Shown: positions 8,995-17,183 of the stretch, piece by piece
Numbering within the stretch: position 1 is the first letter of the stretch
Layout: the number at the start of each line of letters is the position of its first letter
Source of the DNA: Rickettsia sp.
Lineage (GTDB): Bacteria; Pseudomonadota; Alphaproteobacteria; Rickettsiales; Rickettsiaceae
NCBI GenBank assembly: GCA_031254535.1
Contig: JAIRUG010000022.1
Location: forward strand, 1-20,275
DNA length: 20,275 bases
Direction of reading: 5' to 3'
Position numbers and translations under genes: made by a program
Notes under the pieces: generated by a model
What the model was told of the DNA's origin: nothing
Database searches by the model: none
What the model saw: the letters and a program-made list of their open reading frames with translations, nothing else

Positions 8995-9405
8995 ATGTTA
9001 GCTCCAAAAAAACAAAAATTTAGAAAAGCACATAAGGGGAGAGTATCCTCAAAGGCGAAATCTGGTACTATGCTAGCTTTTGGTTCTTTTGGCTTGAAAT
9101 CGTTAGATGGTTTAAGGGTTACTGCAAGGCAGATAGAAGCAGCAAGAAAGGCGGCTGTTCGTTGTATGAAAAGGCAGGGGAGGTTATGGATTAAAATTTT
9201 TCCTGATTTGCCTGTATCAAAAAAGCCTGCGGAAGTTAGAATGGGTAAAGGGAAAGGCTCTACTGAATTTTTTGCAGTAAGGGTATCGCCTGGTAGAATT
9301 ATGTTTGAGGTTGAAGGAGTTACAGACGATGTAGCTACTAGGGCACTTGAGCTTGCCAGTGCCAAATTGCCTGTAAGAACAAGGATAGTGAGGCGTTATG
9401 AATAA
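8995..9405 (+). CDS. rplP: 50S ribosomal protein L16
   Basis: Late-assembling protein that helps position the A-site tRNA acceptor arm. The 136 residues run from [16 protein letters not shown] through the family stretch [20 protein letters not shown] and the [11 protein letters not shown] hallmark. It overlaps the start of rpmC by 8 bp (rpmC ATG at 9398, rplP stop to 9405). The opposite strand happens to be open over its whole length, which I treat as a shadow. Confidence 0.98.
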   Translation: MLAPKKQKFRKAHKGRVSSKAKSGTMLAFGSFGLKSLDGLRVTARQIEAARKAAVRCMKRQGRLWIKIFPDLPVSKKPAEVRMGKGKGSTEFFAVRVSPGRIMFEVEGVTDDVATRALELASAKLPVRTRIVRRYE

Positions 9406-9610
9406 TTTGGGGTTATCTGCAAAGGAATTAGTTGGACAGACTGTGGAAGAGCTTCACAAAAAGAGAATTTTGTTTAAAAAAGAACTTTTTAATCTAAGGT
9501 TTCAAAGAACGTTAGGTGAGCTAGAAAATACTAGTAGGTTTTCTTTTGTAAAAAAAGCAATAGCTCGTATTAATACAGAGTTAACCATAAGATCAAAAAC
9601 TGGAGAATAG
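9398..9610 (+). CDS. rpmC: 50S ribosomal protein L29
   Basis: Two-helix protein near the tunnel exit. The 70 residues contain the L29 pattern: an [19 protein letters not shown] helix, then [21 protein letters not shown]. Translation probably couples to rplP, whose last codons it overlaps; a ribosome binding site (GTGAGG) lies inside rplP. rpsQ follows after 4 bases. Confidence 0.96.
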   Translation: MNNLGLSAKELVGQTVEELHKKRILFKKELFNLRFQRTLGELENTSRFSFVKKAIARINTELTIRSKTGE

Positions 9611-9614
9611 AGAA

Positions 9615-9860
9615 ATGCCGAGAAGAGTGTTACAGGGCGTTGTTGTAAGTTCAAAAACTGATAAGACTATTACAGTTAAAGTGGAACGTAGGTTTAAGCA
9701 TCCTATGTATAAAAAAATTGTAAAAGTTTCTAAAAAATATGCCGCTCATGATCCAGAAAATACATATAAAGATGGTGATAAGGTTAGTATAGTTGAAAAT
9801 CGTCCTATATCTAAGACTAAGTCATGGATAGTATTAGGGGCTGTTAAGGTATCACTTTAA
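9615..9860 (+). CDS. rpsQ: 30S ribosomal protein S17
   Basis: Small-subunit primary binder of 16S helix 11 with an OB fold. The 81 residues include [34 protein letters not shown] and the signature [29 protein letters not shown] precedes the ATG. It is the last gene of the first block; after it the operon is interrupted by a 306-bp spacer with a palindromic insertion. Confidence 0.98.
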   Translation: MPRRVLQGVVVSSKTDKTITVKVERRFKHPMYKKIVKVSKKYAAHDPENTYKDGDKVSIVENRPISKTKSWIVLGAVKVSL

Positions 9861-9916
9861 TGATAGATTTTACCGTGCAGTTTTTTGTCTGTTGTGGTTT
9901 TTTCTTAGTAGAAATA

Positions 9917-9946
9917 TTGTAAACCTACTTATTAAAAAAGTATACT
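9917..9946 (+). promoter_or_regulatory. Candidate internal promoter, partly supplied by a repeat
   Basis: TTGTAA (9917-9922) and TATACT (9941-9946) are spaced 18 bp. TATACT is the first six bases of the 127-bp repeat at 9941-10067, while the -35 lies in the host flank. A start here would run through the hairpin into rplN. This is inference from sequence match only. Confidence 0.38.
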
Positions 9947-10067
9947 AAAATGATTTGAAGAATTGCTTTTTGAAAATACCAGGGACTTGCATATTCACGT
10001 ACCTCATGTACGTTGTATGTGCTTACCTCTCATTTTGAAATCCAATTTTCCAGATCATTTGAGTATA
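9941..10067. repeat. 127-bp palindromic repeat, copy 2, inside the ribosomal operon
   Basis: Same ends as the copy at 3079-3205 (TATACT… and …GAGTATA) and the same length. The arms GATTTGAAGAATTG and CAATTTTCCAGATC are inverted, and the centre CACGTACCTCATGTACG is palindromic. It separates rpsQ from rplN, which are normally adjacent. A chance open frame across it (9963-10145) resembles nothing and I leave it out. Confidence 0.88.
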
Positions 10068-10166
10068 TTCTGGTACAAGCTGGAAAATGATCAGTTTTAT
10101 TCTTTGACTTTGTTATTTAGGTTGTTTATTTTGTTGCGTTATTAAATTCTCAAGTGGAAGTAAGTT

Positions 10167-10535
10167 ATGATTCAGATGCAGAGCATCTTAGATGTTGCGG
10201 ATAACTCTGGTGCTAAAAAAATTATGTGTATTAAAGTGCTTGGTGGTTCATATCACATGATAGCAAGCCTTGGGGATGTTATTGTAGTATCTATAAAAGA
10301 GGCGTTGCCAAATGGAAAAGTAAAAAAAGGTGACGTACATAGAGCTCTAATTGTTAGAACAAAAAAGGGTGTTAGAAGGGCAGATGGTAGTACAATTAAG
10401 TTTGATTCCAATTCAGCAGTGCTTTTAAATAAGCAGGGAGATCCAATAGGTACTAGGGTTTTTGGTCCTGTAACTAGAGAGTTAAGGGCAAAAAAATTCG
10501 TTAAGATTATGTCGCTGGCAGAGGAGGTGTTGTAA
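10167..10535 (+). CDS. rplN: 50S ribosomal protein L14
   Basis: Bridges the subunits and is the docking site of the silencing factor RsfS. The 122 residues are exactly family length, from [18 protein letters not shown] through [20 protein letters not shown] to the C-terminal [33 protein letters not shown] precedes ATG 10167. Being the first gene after the insertion, it depends either on read-through from rpsQ or on a local promoter. Its TAA overlaps the rplX ATG (TAATG). Confidence 0.98.
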   Translation: MIQMQSILDVADNSGAKKIMCIKVLGGSYHMIASLGDVIVVSIKEALPNGKVKKGDVHRALIVRTKKGVRRADGSTIKFDSNSAVLLNKQGDPIGTRVFGPVTRELRAKKFVKIMSLAEEVL

Positions 10536-10864
10536 TGATTAAGTTAAAAATCAAGAAAGGTGATGAAGTTATTGTTATCACCGGAAAAAATAAAGGGAAA
10601 AAGGGCAAGGTGTTGAAAGTTTTTCCAGAACAAAATAGAGCCATTGTTTCAGGTGTAAATGTTGCTCGCAAGCATGTTAAGCCAAGTAAAACAAGTGAAG
10701 GTGGCATAGTGTCAAAGGAATTATCAATAGATATATCCAATGTTGCTCATATAGATCCTAAGACAGGTAATCCTACGAAAATTGCTTTTAAAATTCTAGA
10801 AGATGGTTCTAAAGTAAAAGTAGCTAAAAAATCTGGTGAAATTATTGGTAAGGAAGGTAAGTAA
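10535..10864 (+). CDS. rplX: 50S ribosomal protein L24
   Basis: Assembly-initiator protein that binds near the 5' end of 23S rRNA. The 109 residues hold the KOW motif ([22 protein letters not shown], about 6-27), followed by [17 protein letters not shown] and [12 protein letters not shown]. Both of its ends overlap neighbours in TAATG arrangements, so rplN, rplX and rplE are probably translationally coupled. Confidence 0.98.
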   Translation: MIKLKIKKGDEVIVITGKNKGKKGKVLKVFPEQNRAIVSGVNVARKHVKPSKTSEGGIVSKELSIDISNVAHIDPKTGNPTKIAFKILEDGSKVKVAKKSGEIIGKEGK

Positions 10865-11406
10865 TGTTGTTAAGGTTTAAAGATTTATACGGTAAAGAGA
10901 TTGTCCCAAGCTTACAGAAAAAGTTTGCCTATGATAATAAACATCAGATACCTAAAGTTGTAAAAATTGTTGTTAATATGGGGGTTGGTGAAACGGTTGC
11001 AGATTCTAAGGTAATTAATAACGCTGTCAATGATCTAACTTTAATCTCAGGACAAAAGCCTTTAATAACTGAGGCCAAGAAATCTATTGCTACTTTTAAA
11101 CTTCGTGAAGGTATGAAAGTTGGTTGTAAAGTTACTCTACGTAAAGATAGAATGTATGATTTTTTAGAAAGGTTAGTGCTTGTTGCTCTACCGCGTATAA
11201 AAGAGTTTAGAGGTTTCTCGAGTAAAAGTTTTGATGGTAGAGGTAATTTTACTTTTGGTGTAAAAGAACAGATTGTTTTTCCAGAGATTAATTACGACAA
11301 GATAGATGTAATTCGTGGTATGGATATTACAATTGTTACAAGTGCTACAAGCAATGAAGAAGGTAAATTATTACTTTCAGGCTTTAATTTACCTTTTTAT
11401 AATTAA
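10864..11406 (+). CDS. rplE: 50S ribosomal protein L5
   Basis: Central-protuberance protein that binds 5S rRNA and contacts P-site tRNA. The 180 residues include [16 protein letters not shown], the signature [20 protein letters not shown], and [20 protein letters not shown] with FPEINYD. Start ATG 10864 overlaps the rplX stop; GGAAGGTAAG lies upstream. Confidence 0.98.
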   Translation: MLLRFKDLYGKEIVPSLQKKFAYDNKHQIPKVVKIVVNMGVGETVADSKVINNAVNDLTLISGQKPLITEAKKSIATFKLREGMKVGCKVTLRKDRMYDFLERLVLVALPRIKEFRGFSSKSFDGRGNFTFGVKEQIVFPEINYDKIDVIRGMDITIVTSATSNEEGKLLLSGFNLPFYN

Positions 11407-11422
11407 TTTTAGAAGAAAAAAG

Positions 11423-11728
11423 ATGGCTAAAGTAAGTTCTATAAAAAAGAATAATAGAAGAAGAAAGATGGCACAAAGTTTGTATAATAAGCGTGCTAAG
11501 TTAAGAGAGAAGATTTATGATAAAACTTTATCTTTAGAAGAGAGATTTTCGTTAGTGATGATTCTGGCTAAGTTACCTAGGAATTCAGCTATGAATAGAG
11601 TTCGAAATAGGTGTGAACTGACTGGGCGTTCAAGAGGAGTGTATAGTAAATTTGGTTTATCACGAAATAAGCTGAGAGAGCTTGGTAGTAAAGGATTGGT
11701 TCCTGGTTTAATTAAAGCAAGTTGGTAA
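11423..11728 (+). CDS. rpsN: 30S ribosomal protein S14
   Basis: Small-subunit head protein. The frame is open from 11315, inside rplE, but the family N-terminus [15 protein letters not shown] and the AGAAGAAAAAAG upstream fix the start at 11423, giving 101 residues. This is the long form without the zinc-binding CxxC pairs of the short S14 (a single Cys in [11 protein letters not shown]), as usual in proteobacteria. The signature [21 protein letters not shown] is complete. Confidence 0.97.
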   Translation: MAKVSSIKKNNRRRKMAQSLYNKRAKLREKIYDKTLSLEERFSLVMILAKLPRNSAMNRVRNRCELTGRSRGVYSKFGLSRNKLRELGSKGLVPGLIKASW

Positions 11729-11745
11729 AATAATAGGTTTATCGT

Positions 11746-12144
11746 ATGTCAATGACAGATAATATAGCAGATATGTTGACTAGAATTAGAAATGGTCAGA
11801 AAAGTAAATTGATGAGTATATCTCTACCTTCCTCAAAAATAAAATGTGCCATTTTGGATGTTTTAAAAAAGGAAGGTTATATCAAAGAATATGTGGTTGT
11901 TAAGAATGGTAATATAAGCCACGTTGAGGTAGATTTAAAATATTCTGTTAATGGAAAACCTGCTATATGTGAAATAAATAGGGTTTCAAAACCAGGTAAG
12001 AGAATTTATTCTTCTATTGATAAACTAAAAGGATATTATAACAATATGGGTATTTATATTCTTTCTACTTCTAGAGGAGTTTTATCTGATAGAGAAGCAC
12101 ATAGCCAAAAAATTGGCGGTGAAGTAATTTGTAAAGTGTTTTAA
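11746..12144 (+). CDS. rpsH: 30S ribosomal protein S8
   Basis: Binds the central domain of 16S rRNA. In E. coli it represses the spc operon by binding its mRNA near rplE. The 132 residues start [18 protein letters not shown] and end with the family C-terminus [22 protein letters not shown] interrupted nowhere. ATG 11752 is an alternative start, but the same Met-Ser-Met start is usual in Rickettsia. I see no obvious S8-binding mimic, though I could not fold the mRNA. Confidence 0.97.
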   Translation: MSMTDNIADMLTRIRNGQKSKLMSISLPSSKIKCAILDVLKKEGYIKEYVVVKNGNISHVEVDLKYSVNGKPAICEINRVSKPGKRIYSSIDKLKGYYNNMGIYILSTSRGVLSDREAHSQKIGGEVICKVF

Positions 12145-12153
12145 GGTATAAAA

Positions 12154-12687
12154 ATGTCACGTGTTGGAAAATTGCCAGTCCCTGTACCTGAAGGGGTGAA
12201 AGTTGAGCTTGATGGGTTGAAAGTCAATGTTGTTGGTCCTAAGGGAGAATTGTCAAAGACTTTTGCAGGGAGTATAGCAATTTCATTGCAAGATAATCAG
12301 CTTTTTGTTAAACCATTAGCAGAGACTAAAGGTGCTAGATCTATGTGGGGTACGGCACGAAGTATAATAAATAGTATGATGAAAGGTGTTAAAGAAGGTT
12401 TTACAGAAGAGCTTGAAGTTAATGGTGTTGGTTATAAGGCTTTAGTGAAGGATAAATATTTAAATTTGATGCTTGCTAAAAGTCATAATACTAAAATAGA
12501 AATACCTCAAAATATAAAAGTTACTGCTCCTAAACAAAATCAGATTATATTAGAAAGTGTTGATAAAGAAAAACTAGGGCAGTTTATATCAATTATTATA
12601 AAACAGAGACCGCCTGAGCCATATAAGGGCAAAGGTATTAAACGTAAAGATCAATATGTTCAAAGGAAAGAAGGGAAGAAAAACTAA
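12154..12687 (+). CDS. rplF: 50S ribosomal protein L6
   Basis: Large-subunit protein near the factor-binding site, made of two similar alpha/beta domains. The 177 residues match family length. The first domain has [14 protein letters not shown] and [11 protein letters not shown]; the second ends in the conserved [20 protein letters not shown]. Nine bases after rpsH. Confidence 0.98.
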   Translation: MSRVGKLPVPVPEGVKVELDGLKVNVVGPKGELSKTFAGSIAISLQDNQLFVKPLAETKGARSMWGTARSIINSMMKGVKEGFTEELEVNGVGYKALVKDKYLNLMLAKSHNTKIEIPQNIKVTAPKQNQIILESVDKEKLGQFISIIIKQRPPEPYKGKGIKRKDQYVQRKEGKKN

Positions 12688-12702
12688 AATTTAAGAGTTA
12701 AT

Positions 12703-13059
12703 ATGCGTAGTTCAAAATTAAAGTTTGATATAAGAAAGGCTAGAGTAAGATCTAAGATATCAAAGGTATCAAACAGAATCAGATTGTCTATTTTTAAATC
12801 TGGAAAGCATATATATGCACAAGTTATAGATGATAAACAGTCAATAACTATTGCTTCTGCTTCAACCTTGGATAAAGAAATTAGACAGTTAAAAAAATCC
12901 AATTGTAATGTTGGTACAGCCACAAAAGTAGGTGAGTTGATAGGGGAAAGAGCCTCGCTTAAAGGGGTACAAGAAGTTGTATTTGATAAGGGTGGTTATA
13001 AATATCATGGTGTTGTTAAGGCATTAGCTGATGCGGCAAGAAAAAAAATGAATTTCTAA
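12703..13059 (+). CDS. rplR: 50S ribosomal protein L18
   Basis: Binds 5S rRNA in the central protuberance with L5. The 118 residues have a basic N-terminus (KARVRSKISK), then RLSIFKSGKHIYAQVIDD, and the C-terminal VVFDKGGYKYHGVVKALADA, which is the family signature. TTAAGAGTTA precedes ATG 12703. Confidence 0.98.
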   Translation: MRSSKLKFDIRKARVRSKISKVSNRIRLSIFKSGKHIYAQVIDDKQSITIASASTLDKEIRQLKKSNCNVGTATKVGELIGERASLKGVQEVVFDKGGYKYHGVVKALADAARKKMNF

Positions 13060-13074
13060 TTTTAGGTTTAAGAA

Positions 13075-13617
13075 ATGGCTAAAGTTAAAAAAAATACGGG
13101 TGAAGCGTTAACAGAAACTTTGGTGGATGTAAACAGAGTTACTAAAGTAGTAAAAGGTGGTAGGAAATTTTCTTTTTCTGCTTGTATTGTGGCTGGTGAT
13201 AAAGCTGGTAAGGTTGGTTATGGTCATGGTAAAGCGAAAGAGGTAACAGAGGCTAGAGCTAAGGCCACCCAAGAAGCAAGGAAAGATATGATTAGAGTTC
13301 CTCTTTATCAAAGCAGAACTATTCATCATGATGTTATTGGTAAAAGTGGAGCGGCAAAAGTTATTTTGAGAAGAGCTAAGGCGGGTACTGGTGTTATCGC
13401 TGGTGGTGCTATGAGGGCTATTTTTGATTCTTTAGGAGTTCATGATATTGTTGCTAAATCTTTGGGTTCTAGTAATGTATATGCAATGATTGCTGCAACT
13501 TTTGATGCGTTATCTCAACTTTCTTCTCCAAAGAATATTGCTGAAAGGAGAGGAAAAAACATAAATGAGATATCAACTCAATCTATAAAAGGGCAACAAG
13601 AAATAATATCAGAATAA
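13075..13617 (+). CDS. rpsE: 30S ribosomal protein S5
   Basis: Acts in mRNA entry and decoding accuracy; S5 mutations give spectinomycin resistance or ribosomal ambiguity. The 180 residues contain the double-stranded-RNA-binding-like N domain ([20 protein letters not shown] and [10 protein letters not shown]) and the C domain with [17 protein letters not shown] and LGSSN. TTAGGTTTAAGAAATG gives the start. The operon is interrupted after it by a palindromic insertion before rpmD. Confidence 0.98.
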   Translation: MAKVKKNTGEALTETLVDVNRVTKVVKGGRKFSFSACIVAGDKAGKVGYGHGKAKEVTEARAKATQEARKDMIRVPLYQSRTIHHDVIGKSGAAKVILRRAKAGTGVIAGGAMRAIFDSLGVHDIVAKSLGSSNVYAMIAATFDALSQLSSPKNIAERRGKNINEISTQSIKGQQEIISE

Positions 13618-13644
13618 TTTGAAATGACGTATACGCCTATAACT

Positions 13645-13780
13645 CGTCATTGCGAGGAGTGCGGAAACCGTACGACGAAGCAATCCATTTCTATTCACTT
13701 TCCTGGATTGCTTCGTCGCTACTAAAGTAGCTCCTCGCTAATAGCGTTAGTTTGTATGATGCTACTTCCTCGTTAATAGA
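13645..13780. repeat. Palindromic repeat (CGTCATTGCGAGGAG type) between rpsE and rpmD
   Basis: Starts CGTCATTGCGAGGAG. Its core is a perfect 15-bp stem, 13673-13687 (CGACGAAGCAATCCA) against 13704-13718, with a 16-base loop, and an outer pair GCGAGGAG (13652-13659) with CTCCTCGC (13731-13738). A partial extra arm, GCTACTTCCTCGTTAATAG, lies at 13761-13779. Related degraded units occur at 15932-16029, 16047-16134 and 19753-19790. No coding capacity. The long hairpin could affect transcription or mRNA stability within the operon. Confidence 0.85.
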
Positions 13781-13864
13781 TGGAGGGGCTATATTTAGAA
13801 CCTTAACGGGTTGTCATGGTATTTGAAGAGATATCTTGTGAATCAATGGGTTGCAGATGGCTTT

Positions 13865-13892
13865 TTGTTAAAGTAATGTTATAAGTAATAAT
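13865..13892 (+). promoter_or_regulatory. Weak candidate promoter before rpmD
   Basis: TTGTTA (13865-13870) and AATAAT (13887-13892) at 16-bp spacing lie downstream of the palindromic repeat and just upstream of rpmD. Position makes it plausible; the match is poor. Confidence 0.22.
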
Positions 13893-13929
13893 TGGGTTGT
13901 AAAAATCTATGAATAGTGATAAAGAAAAA

Positions 13930-14118
13930 ATGAATGATACAAAGGTTAAAATTACCCAAATTGGTAGTAGCATAGGTCGTAAATATGATCAGGAAGAGAC
14001 CTTGGTGGGTTTAGGTTTAAATAAAATGCATAAATCTGTTATTTTAGAAGATACAAGCTCTGTTAGAGGGATGATCAAGAAGGTACAGCATTTGTTAAAA
14101 GTAGAAAATATAAATTAG
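13930..14118 (+). CDS. rpmD: 50S ribosomal protein L30
   Basis: Small large-subunit protein with a beta-alpha-beta-alpha-beta fold. The start at 13930 gives 62 residues, the normal size, beginning [18 protein letters not shown] and including the family's [11 protein letters not shown]. An in-frame ATG at 13909 would add seven residues (MNSDKEK). Neither start has a strong ribosome binding site (AAAGAA before 13930; GGGTTG well upstream of 13909), so the choice rests on family length. It stands 312 bases after rpsE because of the repeat insertion, and 10 bases before rplO. Confidence 0.93.
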   Translation: MNDTKVKITQIGSSIGRKYDQEETLVGLGLNKMHKSVILEDTSSVRGMIKKVQHLLKVENIN

Positions 14119-14128
14119 AGTTTATAAA

Positions 14129-14584
14129 ATGAAGTTGAATGAGTTATCTAACAATTTTGGTGCCAAGAGAGACAAAAAAAGAGTAGGACGTGGTATTGGG
14201 TGCGGTAAAGGTAAAACATGTGGTAGAGGTGTTAAGGGTCAAAAATCTAGATCTGGTGTAGCTATCAAAGGTTTTGAAGGTGGGCAGATGCCTATGATTA
14301 AAAGATTACCAAAGAGAGGATTTAATTGTCCTAATTCTAAGAAATATAGTGTAGTAAATATTGCTGATATAGAGTTTTTAATATCAGAAAATCGTTTGAA
14401 CTCAACAGAAGTTATCACAAAAGAGAAGTTAGTTGAAGCAGGGTTAATTAAAAATACCAATTTATTGGTTAAGTTATTATCTGTTAGTAGTAGTGAATTT
14501 AATAGTCCATTATCTTTTCAATTAGATGCTTATTCAGCACCTGCTAAAAAGATAATTGAACAAGTTGGTGGTCAAATATTGTAA
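14129..14584 (+). CDS. rplO: 50S ribosomal protein L15
   Basis: Late-assembling protein that reaches into 23S rRNA with a long glycine- and basic-rich arm. The 151 residues show this arm: [18 protein letters not shown] (18-35), GQKSRSG and [18 protein letters not shown], followed by the globular C-terminal domain. The two cysteines in the arm are unusual-looking but harmless. secY follows after 3 bases. Confidence 0.97.
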   Translation: MKLNELSNNFGAKRDKKRVGRGIGCGKGKTCGRGVKGQKSRSGVAIKGFEGGQMPMIKRLPKRGFNCPNSKKYSVVNIADIEFLISENRLNSTEVITKEKLVEAGLIKNTNLLVKLLSVSSSEFNSPLSFQLDAYSAPAKKIIEQVGGQIL

Positions 14585-14587
14585 TTT

Positions 14588-15889
14588 ATGAGCTTAAATT
14601 CCACACAAAAATCTAATAAGGACCTAGCTAATAGAATTATTTTTACTATTCTAGTTCTTATAGTATGTAGATTTGGTTCATTTATTCCTATAGCGGGTAT
14701 TGATTCGGTTGCGTTGAGTAGTATGGCTGAACAAAATCAATCTGGTATACTTGGTATGTTTAACATGTTATCTGGAGGTTCTCTAGGTAGGATGTCTATT
14801 TTTGCTTTAGCAATTATGCCATATATAACTGCATCAATTATTATTCAATTGATGTCAATAGCCTATAAGCCGTTAGAGAATTTAAAAAAAGAAGGTGAGG
14901 TTGGTAAAAGAAAAATCAATCAATTATCTAGATATTTAACTGTTTTATTGGCTTCTTTTCAGGCATATGGTGTGGCAATAAGTTTAGAACATGCTGTAAC
15001 TAATGTAGGACCTGTAGTGATTATACCTGGGCTATTCTTCAAAGTTACCACTGTTATCACTTTAGTTGTAGGTACTATGTTCTTAATGTGGCTTGGTGAG
15101 CAGATTACTGGTAGAGGGATTGGTAATGGTTCCTCCTTGATTATATTTATAGGTATAGTGTCTGGGGTACCAAGTGCTATTATAAGTATGTTTGAGTTAT
15201 CGAGAAGCGGAGGATTGTCTCCCATAGTGGTGATGGCTATTTGTTTAGGAGTTATTTTAATTATAGCCATGATAATTTTCTTTGAGAAGGCACAAAGGAA
15301 AGTTTTGGTACAATATCCAAAAAGGCAGGTTGGTAATAAAATTTATGGTGGTGATTCAACTCATATGCCCCTTAAACTTAATACTTCTGGGGTAATACCA
15401 CCAATATTTGCTAGTTCAATTTTATTGTTTCCTGTAACAATAGCTAATTTTTCTAGCAATAATTCGGAAGTTATGAATTTAGTAACTTTCCATTTAGGGC
15501 ATGGGAAACCTCTATATATTTTGTTATATGTTGCTTTGATAATGTTTTTTAGTTTTTTTTATACGGCAATAGTTTTTAATTCAGAAGAAACAGCAAATAA
15601 TTTGAGGAAATACGGGGCATATATTCCTGGAAAAAGACCTGGTAAAAATACCTCGGAATATTTTGATTATTTGCTAACTAGGTTAACTGTCATAGGTGGT
15701 ATATATCTTAGTTTTATATGTATAGTTCCTGAAATGTTAATGAATAAATATGCTGTATCTTTTGCTCTAGGGGGGACAAGTTTTTTAATTGTTGTTAATG
15801 TCGTTCTAGATACATTCGCACAAATTCAAACTCACTTATTTAGCAGTAGATATGAGGGGTTAATAAAAAAAATGAAGTTAAAAAACTAG
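14588..15889 (+). CDS. secY: Protein translocase subunit SecY
   Basis: Channel-forming subunit of the SecYEG translocon in the inner membrane. The 433 residues show about ten hydrophobic membrane segments. Family landmarks are the first transmembrane part [12 protein letters not shown], the plug region [37 protein letters not shown] residues around 168-185 (here [11 protein letters not shown]), and the cytosolic loop with QYPKRQVG and the [14 protein letters not shown] stretch. The C-terminal part has [13 protein letters not shown], the ribosome- and SecA-contact loop. The stop TAG shares its bases with the CTAG duplication of the inserted element just downstream, but the protein is intact. 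Confidence 0.98.
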   Translation: MSLNSTQKSNKDLANRIIFTILVLIVCRFGSFIPIAGIDSVALSSMAEQNQSGILGMFNMLSGGSLGRMSIFALAIMPYITASIIIQLMSIAYKPLENLKKEGEVGKRKINQLSRYLTVLLASFQAYGVAISLEHAVTNVGPVVIIPGLFFKVTTVITLVVGTMFLMWLGEQITGRGIGNGSSLIIFIGIVSGVPSAIISMFELSRSGGLSPIVVMAICLGVILIIAMIIFFEKAQRKVLVQYPKRQVGNKIYGGDSTHMPLKLNTSGVIPPIFASSILLFPVTIANFSSNNSEVMNLVTFHLGHGKPLYILLYVALIMFFSFFYTAIVFNSEETANNLRKYGAYIPGKRPGKNTSEYFDYLLTRLTVIGGIYLSFICIVPEMLMNKYAVSFALGGTSFLIVVNVVLDTFAQIQTHLFSSRYEGLIKKMKLKN

Positions 15890-16302
15890 GCTCTGTAAAC
15901 AAAATTAATGAGATGTATGCTCCGCTTAAATGCTATTAGCGAGCAGTAGTGAAACACGACTAAGCAATCCAGATTTATTCTAATTTTTGGATTGCATCAA
16001 TGCCACAAAGTGGCTCCTCGCTAATAGACAATTATAGGTGTAATACGTCTATTAGCGGGCGAACGTACGTGAGCGTGGCATCCATGAAGCTTATATATGG
16101 ATTGCTTCGTCGGCTATGCCTTCTTGCTAATAGCGGCTGCTAGGAGAGTGTTGGAGATAACTAATTAATTATATTTTGAGCTATTTTTCGGCGAGAATAA
16201 ATATAATTTTTGAAGGAATAGTTGAACCTATTTCAAAAAAATCTTATAATTTGCAGCTAAAAAGAGTCAAAATATAGACAATTAAAATTTTGTTCACAGA
16301 GC
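15890..16302. mobile_element. 413-bp MITE-like element with CTAG target duplication
   Basis: The ends GCTCTGTAAACAAAATT (15890-15906) and its reverse complement with one mismatch (16286-16302) form terminal inverted repeats. They are flanked by a direct repeat CTAG (15886-15889 and 16303-16306), a target duplication of the kind made by IS5-family transposases. No transposase is encoded, so it is non-autonomous. Inside lie two degraded units of the palindromic family (15932-16029 and 16047-16134). The left duplication overlaps the secY stop codon (TAG 15887-15889). The IS5-family link is inferred from the duplication and end sequence. Confidence 0.8.
15932..16134. repeat. Two nested palindromic units inside the MITE-like element
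   Basis: Unit one (15932-16029) begins GCTATTAGCGAGCA and ends CTCCTCGCTAATAGAC, with AAGCAATCCA and TGGATTGC arms. Unit two (16047-16134) begins GTCTATTAGCG and ends TTGCTAATAGC. CGCTAATAGAC (16019-16029) and GTCTATTAGCG (16047-16057) are exact inverted repeats joining them. They resemble the 13645-13780 repeat, so the same family has been carried within, or has inserted into, the larger element. Confidence 0.7.
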
Positions 16303-16306
16303 CTAG

Positions 16307-16483
16307 GTTCTGTTATTATCTATAAATGATTGAATGGGGTAGCAAACAAGGGGAGGACAATGCTATATTATTTAGGTGAGTAGGTGAATATCCTAGAATT
16401 TTTGCAGCCAATTCTTAAAATAATATATTTTTATAGTTAGTGGTAAGTATATATTATGTTATATATCTAAATATGGGTTTAAA
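16307..16483. other. Gene-free leader before adk
   Basis: Short AT-rich stretch after the right CTAG, following the 413-bp element, so secY to adk is 594 bases in all. It must carry any local adk promoter, and many TATAAT-like strings occur near 16420-16470, but none has a convincing -35 partner. A four-codon frame ATG-GGT-TTA-AAG-TGA begins at 16473 and ends on the adk GTG. Confidence 0.5.
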
Positions 16484-17122
16484 GTGATTATAGTGCTTAT
16501 AGGAGCTCCTGGTTCAGGAAAGGGAACTCAAGGAAAATTATTGGCAGGAAAGTTAAAATTACCTCATGTGTCTACTGGTGATATATTTAGACAAATGACA
16601 GAGGTAAATAACGAAGAGGGGCTGTTAATTCAAGAATATATGGCACAAGGAAAACTTGTTCCTCATAAATTGGTAAATAATGTAGTTAAAAATTTTTTAA
16701 CTCAGGATATATATAAAAATGGTTATGTCCTAGATGGTTATCCTCGTAATTTGGAGCAAGCTAGCTTTCTTAGAGAGTTTGCTAATCAAAAGATTAAAGT
16801 GGTATTTTTTGACATAGACGATCAAGTTATTATTAAGAGGATTCTAGGTAGATTTAGTTGTGCAAATTGTAAACAAATTTATAATAGTTATTTTATTAAA
16901 CCTAAGGTTGATAATGTTTGTGATGTTTGTGGAGCAGATAAATTCATTCACCGACAAGATGATGATGAACAGACTATTAAACATAGAATAGAAGAATATA
17001 AGATAGAAACTTACCCGTTACTTAACTATTATAGGGATAATAGTGAGTTCTATGTTGTTGATGCGAGTAAGGATAAGCAAGAAGTAGAATGCGTTTTAGA
17101 TAAAATGTTAGAAATTACTTGA
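16484..17122 (+). CDS. adk: Adenylate kinase
   Basis: Catalyses ATP + AMP to 2 ADP and balances adenylate pools; of interest in a bacterium that, if Rickettsia-like, imports host ATP. The 212 residues have the P loop GAPGSGKGT (7-15), the AMP site around STGDIFR (30-36) and DGYPRN (84-89). The long LID carries a four-cysteine zinc site (Cys126, 129, 146, 149), followed by [12 protein letters not shown] (157-168). The start is GTG 16484 with no clear ribosome binding site; no upstream in-frame ATG fits the family, whose N-terminus is already complete here. A weak hairpin (AAGGGA 17127-17132, TCCCTT 17147-17152) lies after the stop. Confidence 0.96.
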   Translation: MIIVLIGAPGSGKGTQGKLLAGKLKLPHVSTGDIFRQMTEVNNEEGLLIQEYMAQGKLVPHKLVNNVVKNFLTQDIYKNGYVLDGYPRNLEQASFLREFANQKIKVVFFDIDDQVIIKRILGRFSCANCKQIYNSYFIKPKVDNVCDVCGADKFIHRQDDDEQTIKHRIEEYKIETYPLLNYYRDNSEFYVVDASKDKQEVECVLDKMLEIT

Positions 17123-17183
17123 CTTTAAGGGATATTTTTATATTATTCCCTTTTGGTTGTTATCAAAATTTTGGAGATTATTT

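Noticed and set aside
8976..9365. 129-codon open frame on the minus strand over rplP
   Set aside because: It mirrors the whole of L16, a conserved gene; its open state follows from L16 codon use.
9963..10145. Open frame of 60 codons through repeat copy 2
   Set aside because: Same reasoning: hydrophobic and histidine-rich nonsense from an inverted repeat, with no initiation signal and no match in character to neighbouring proteins.
13645..13780. CRISPR or tandem array
   Set aside because: The repeats are inverted arms of hairpins, with no regular direct repeats or spacers.
14959..15270. 103-codon minus-strand open frame inside secY
   Set aside because: A shadow of the hydrophobic segments of SecY, with no independent support.
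17127..17152. Terminator between adk and rpsM
   Set aside because: Only a 6-bp stem with a 14-base loop and four T; too weak to call, and downstream genes are co-oriented and closely spaced.
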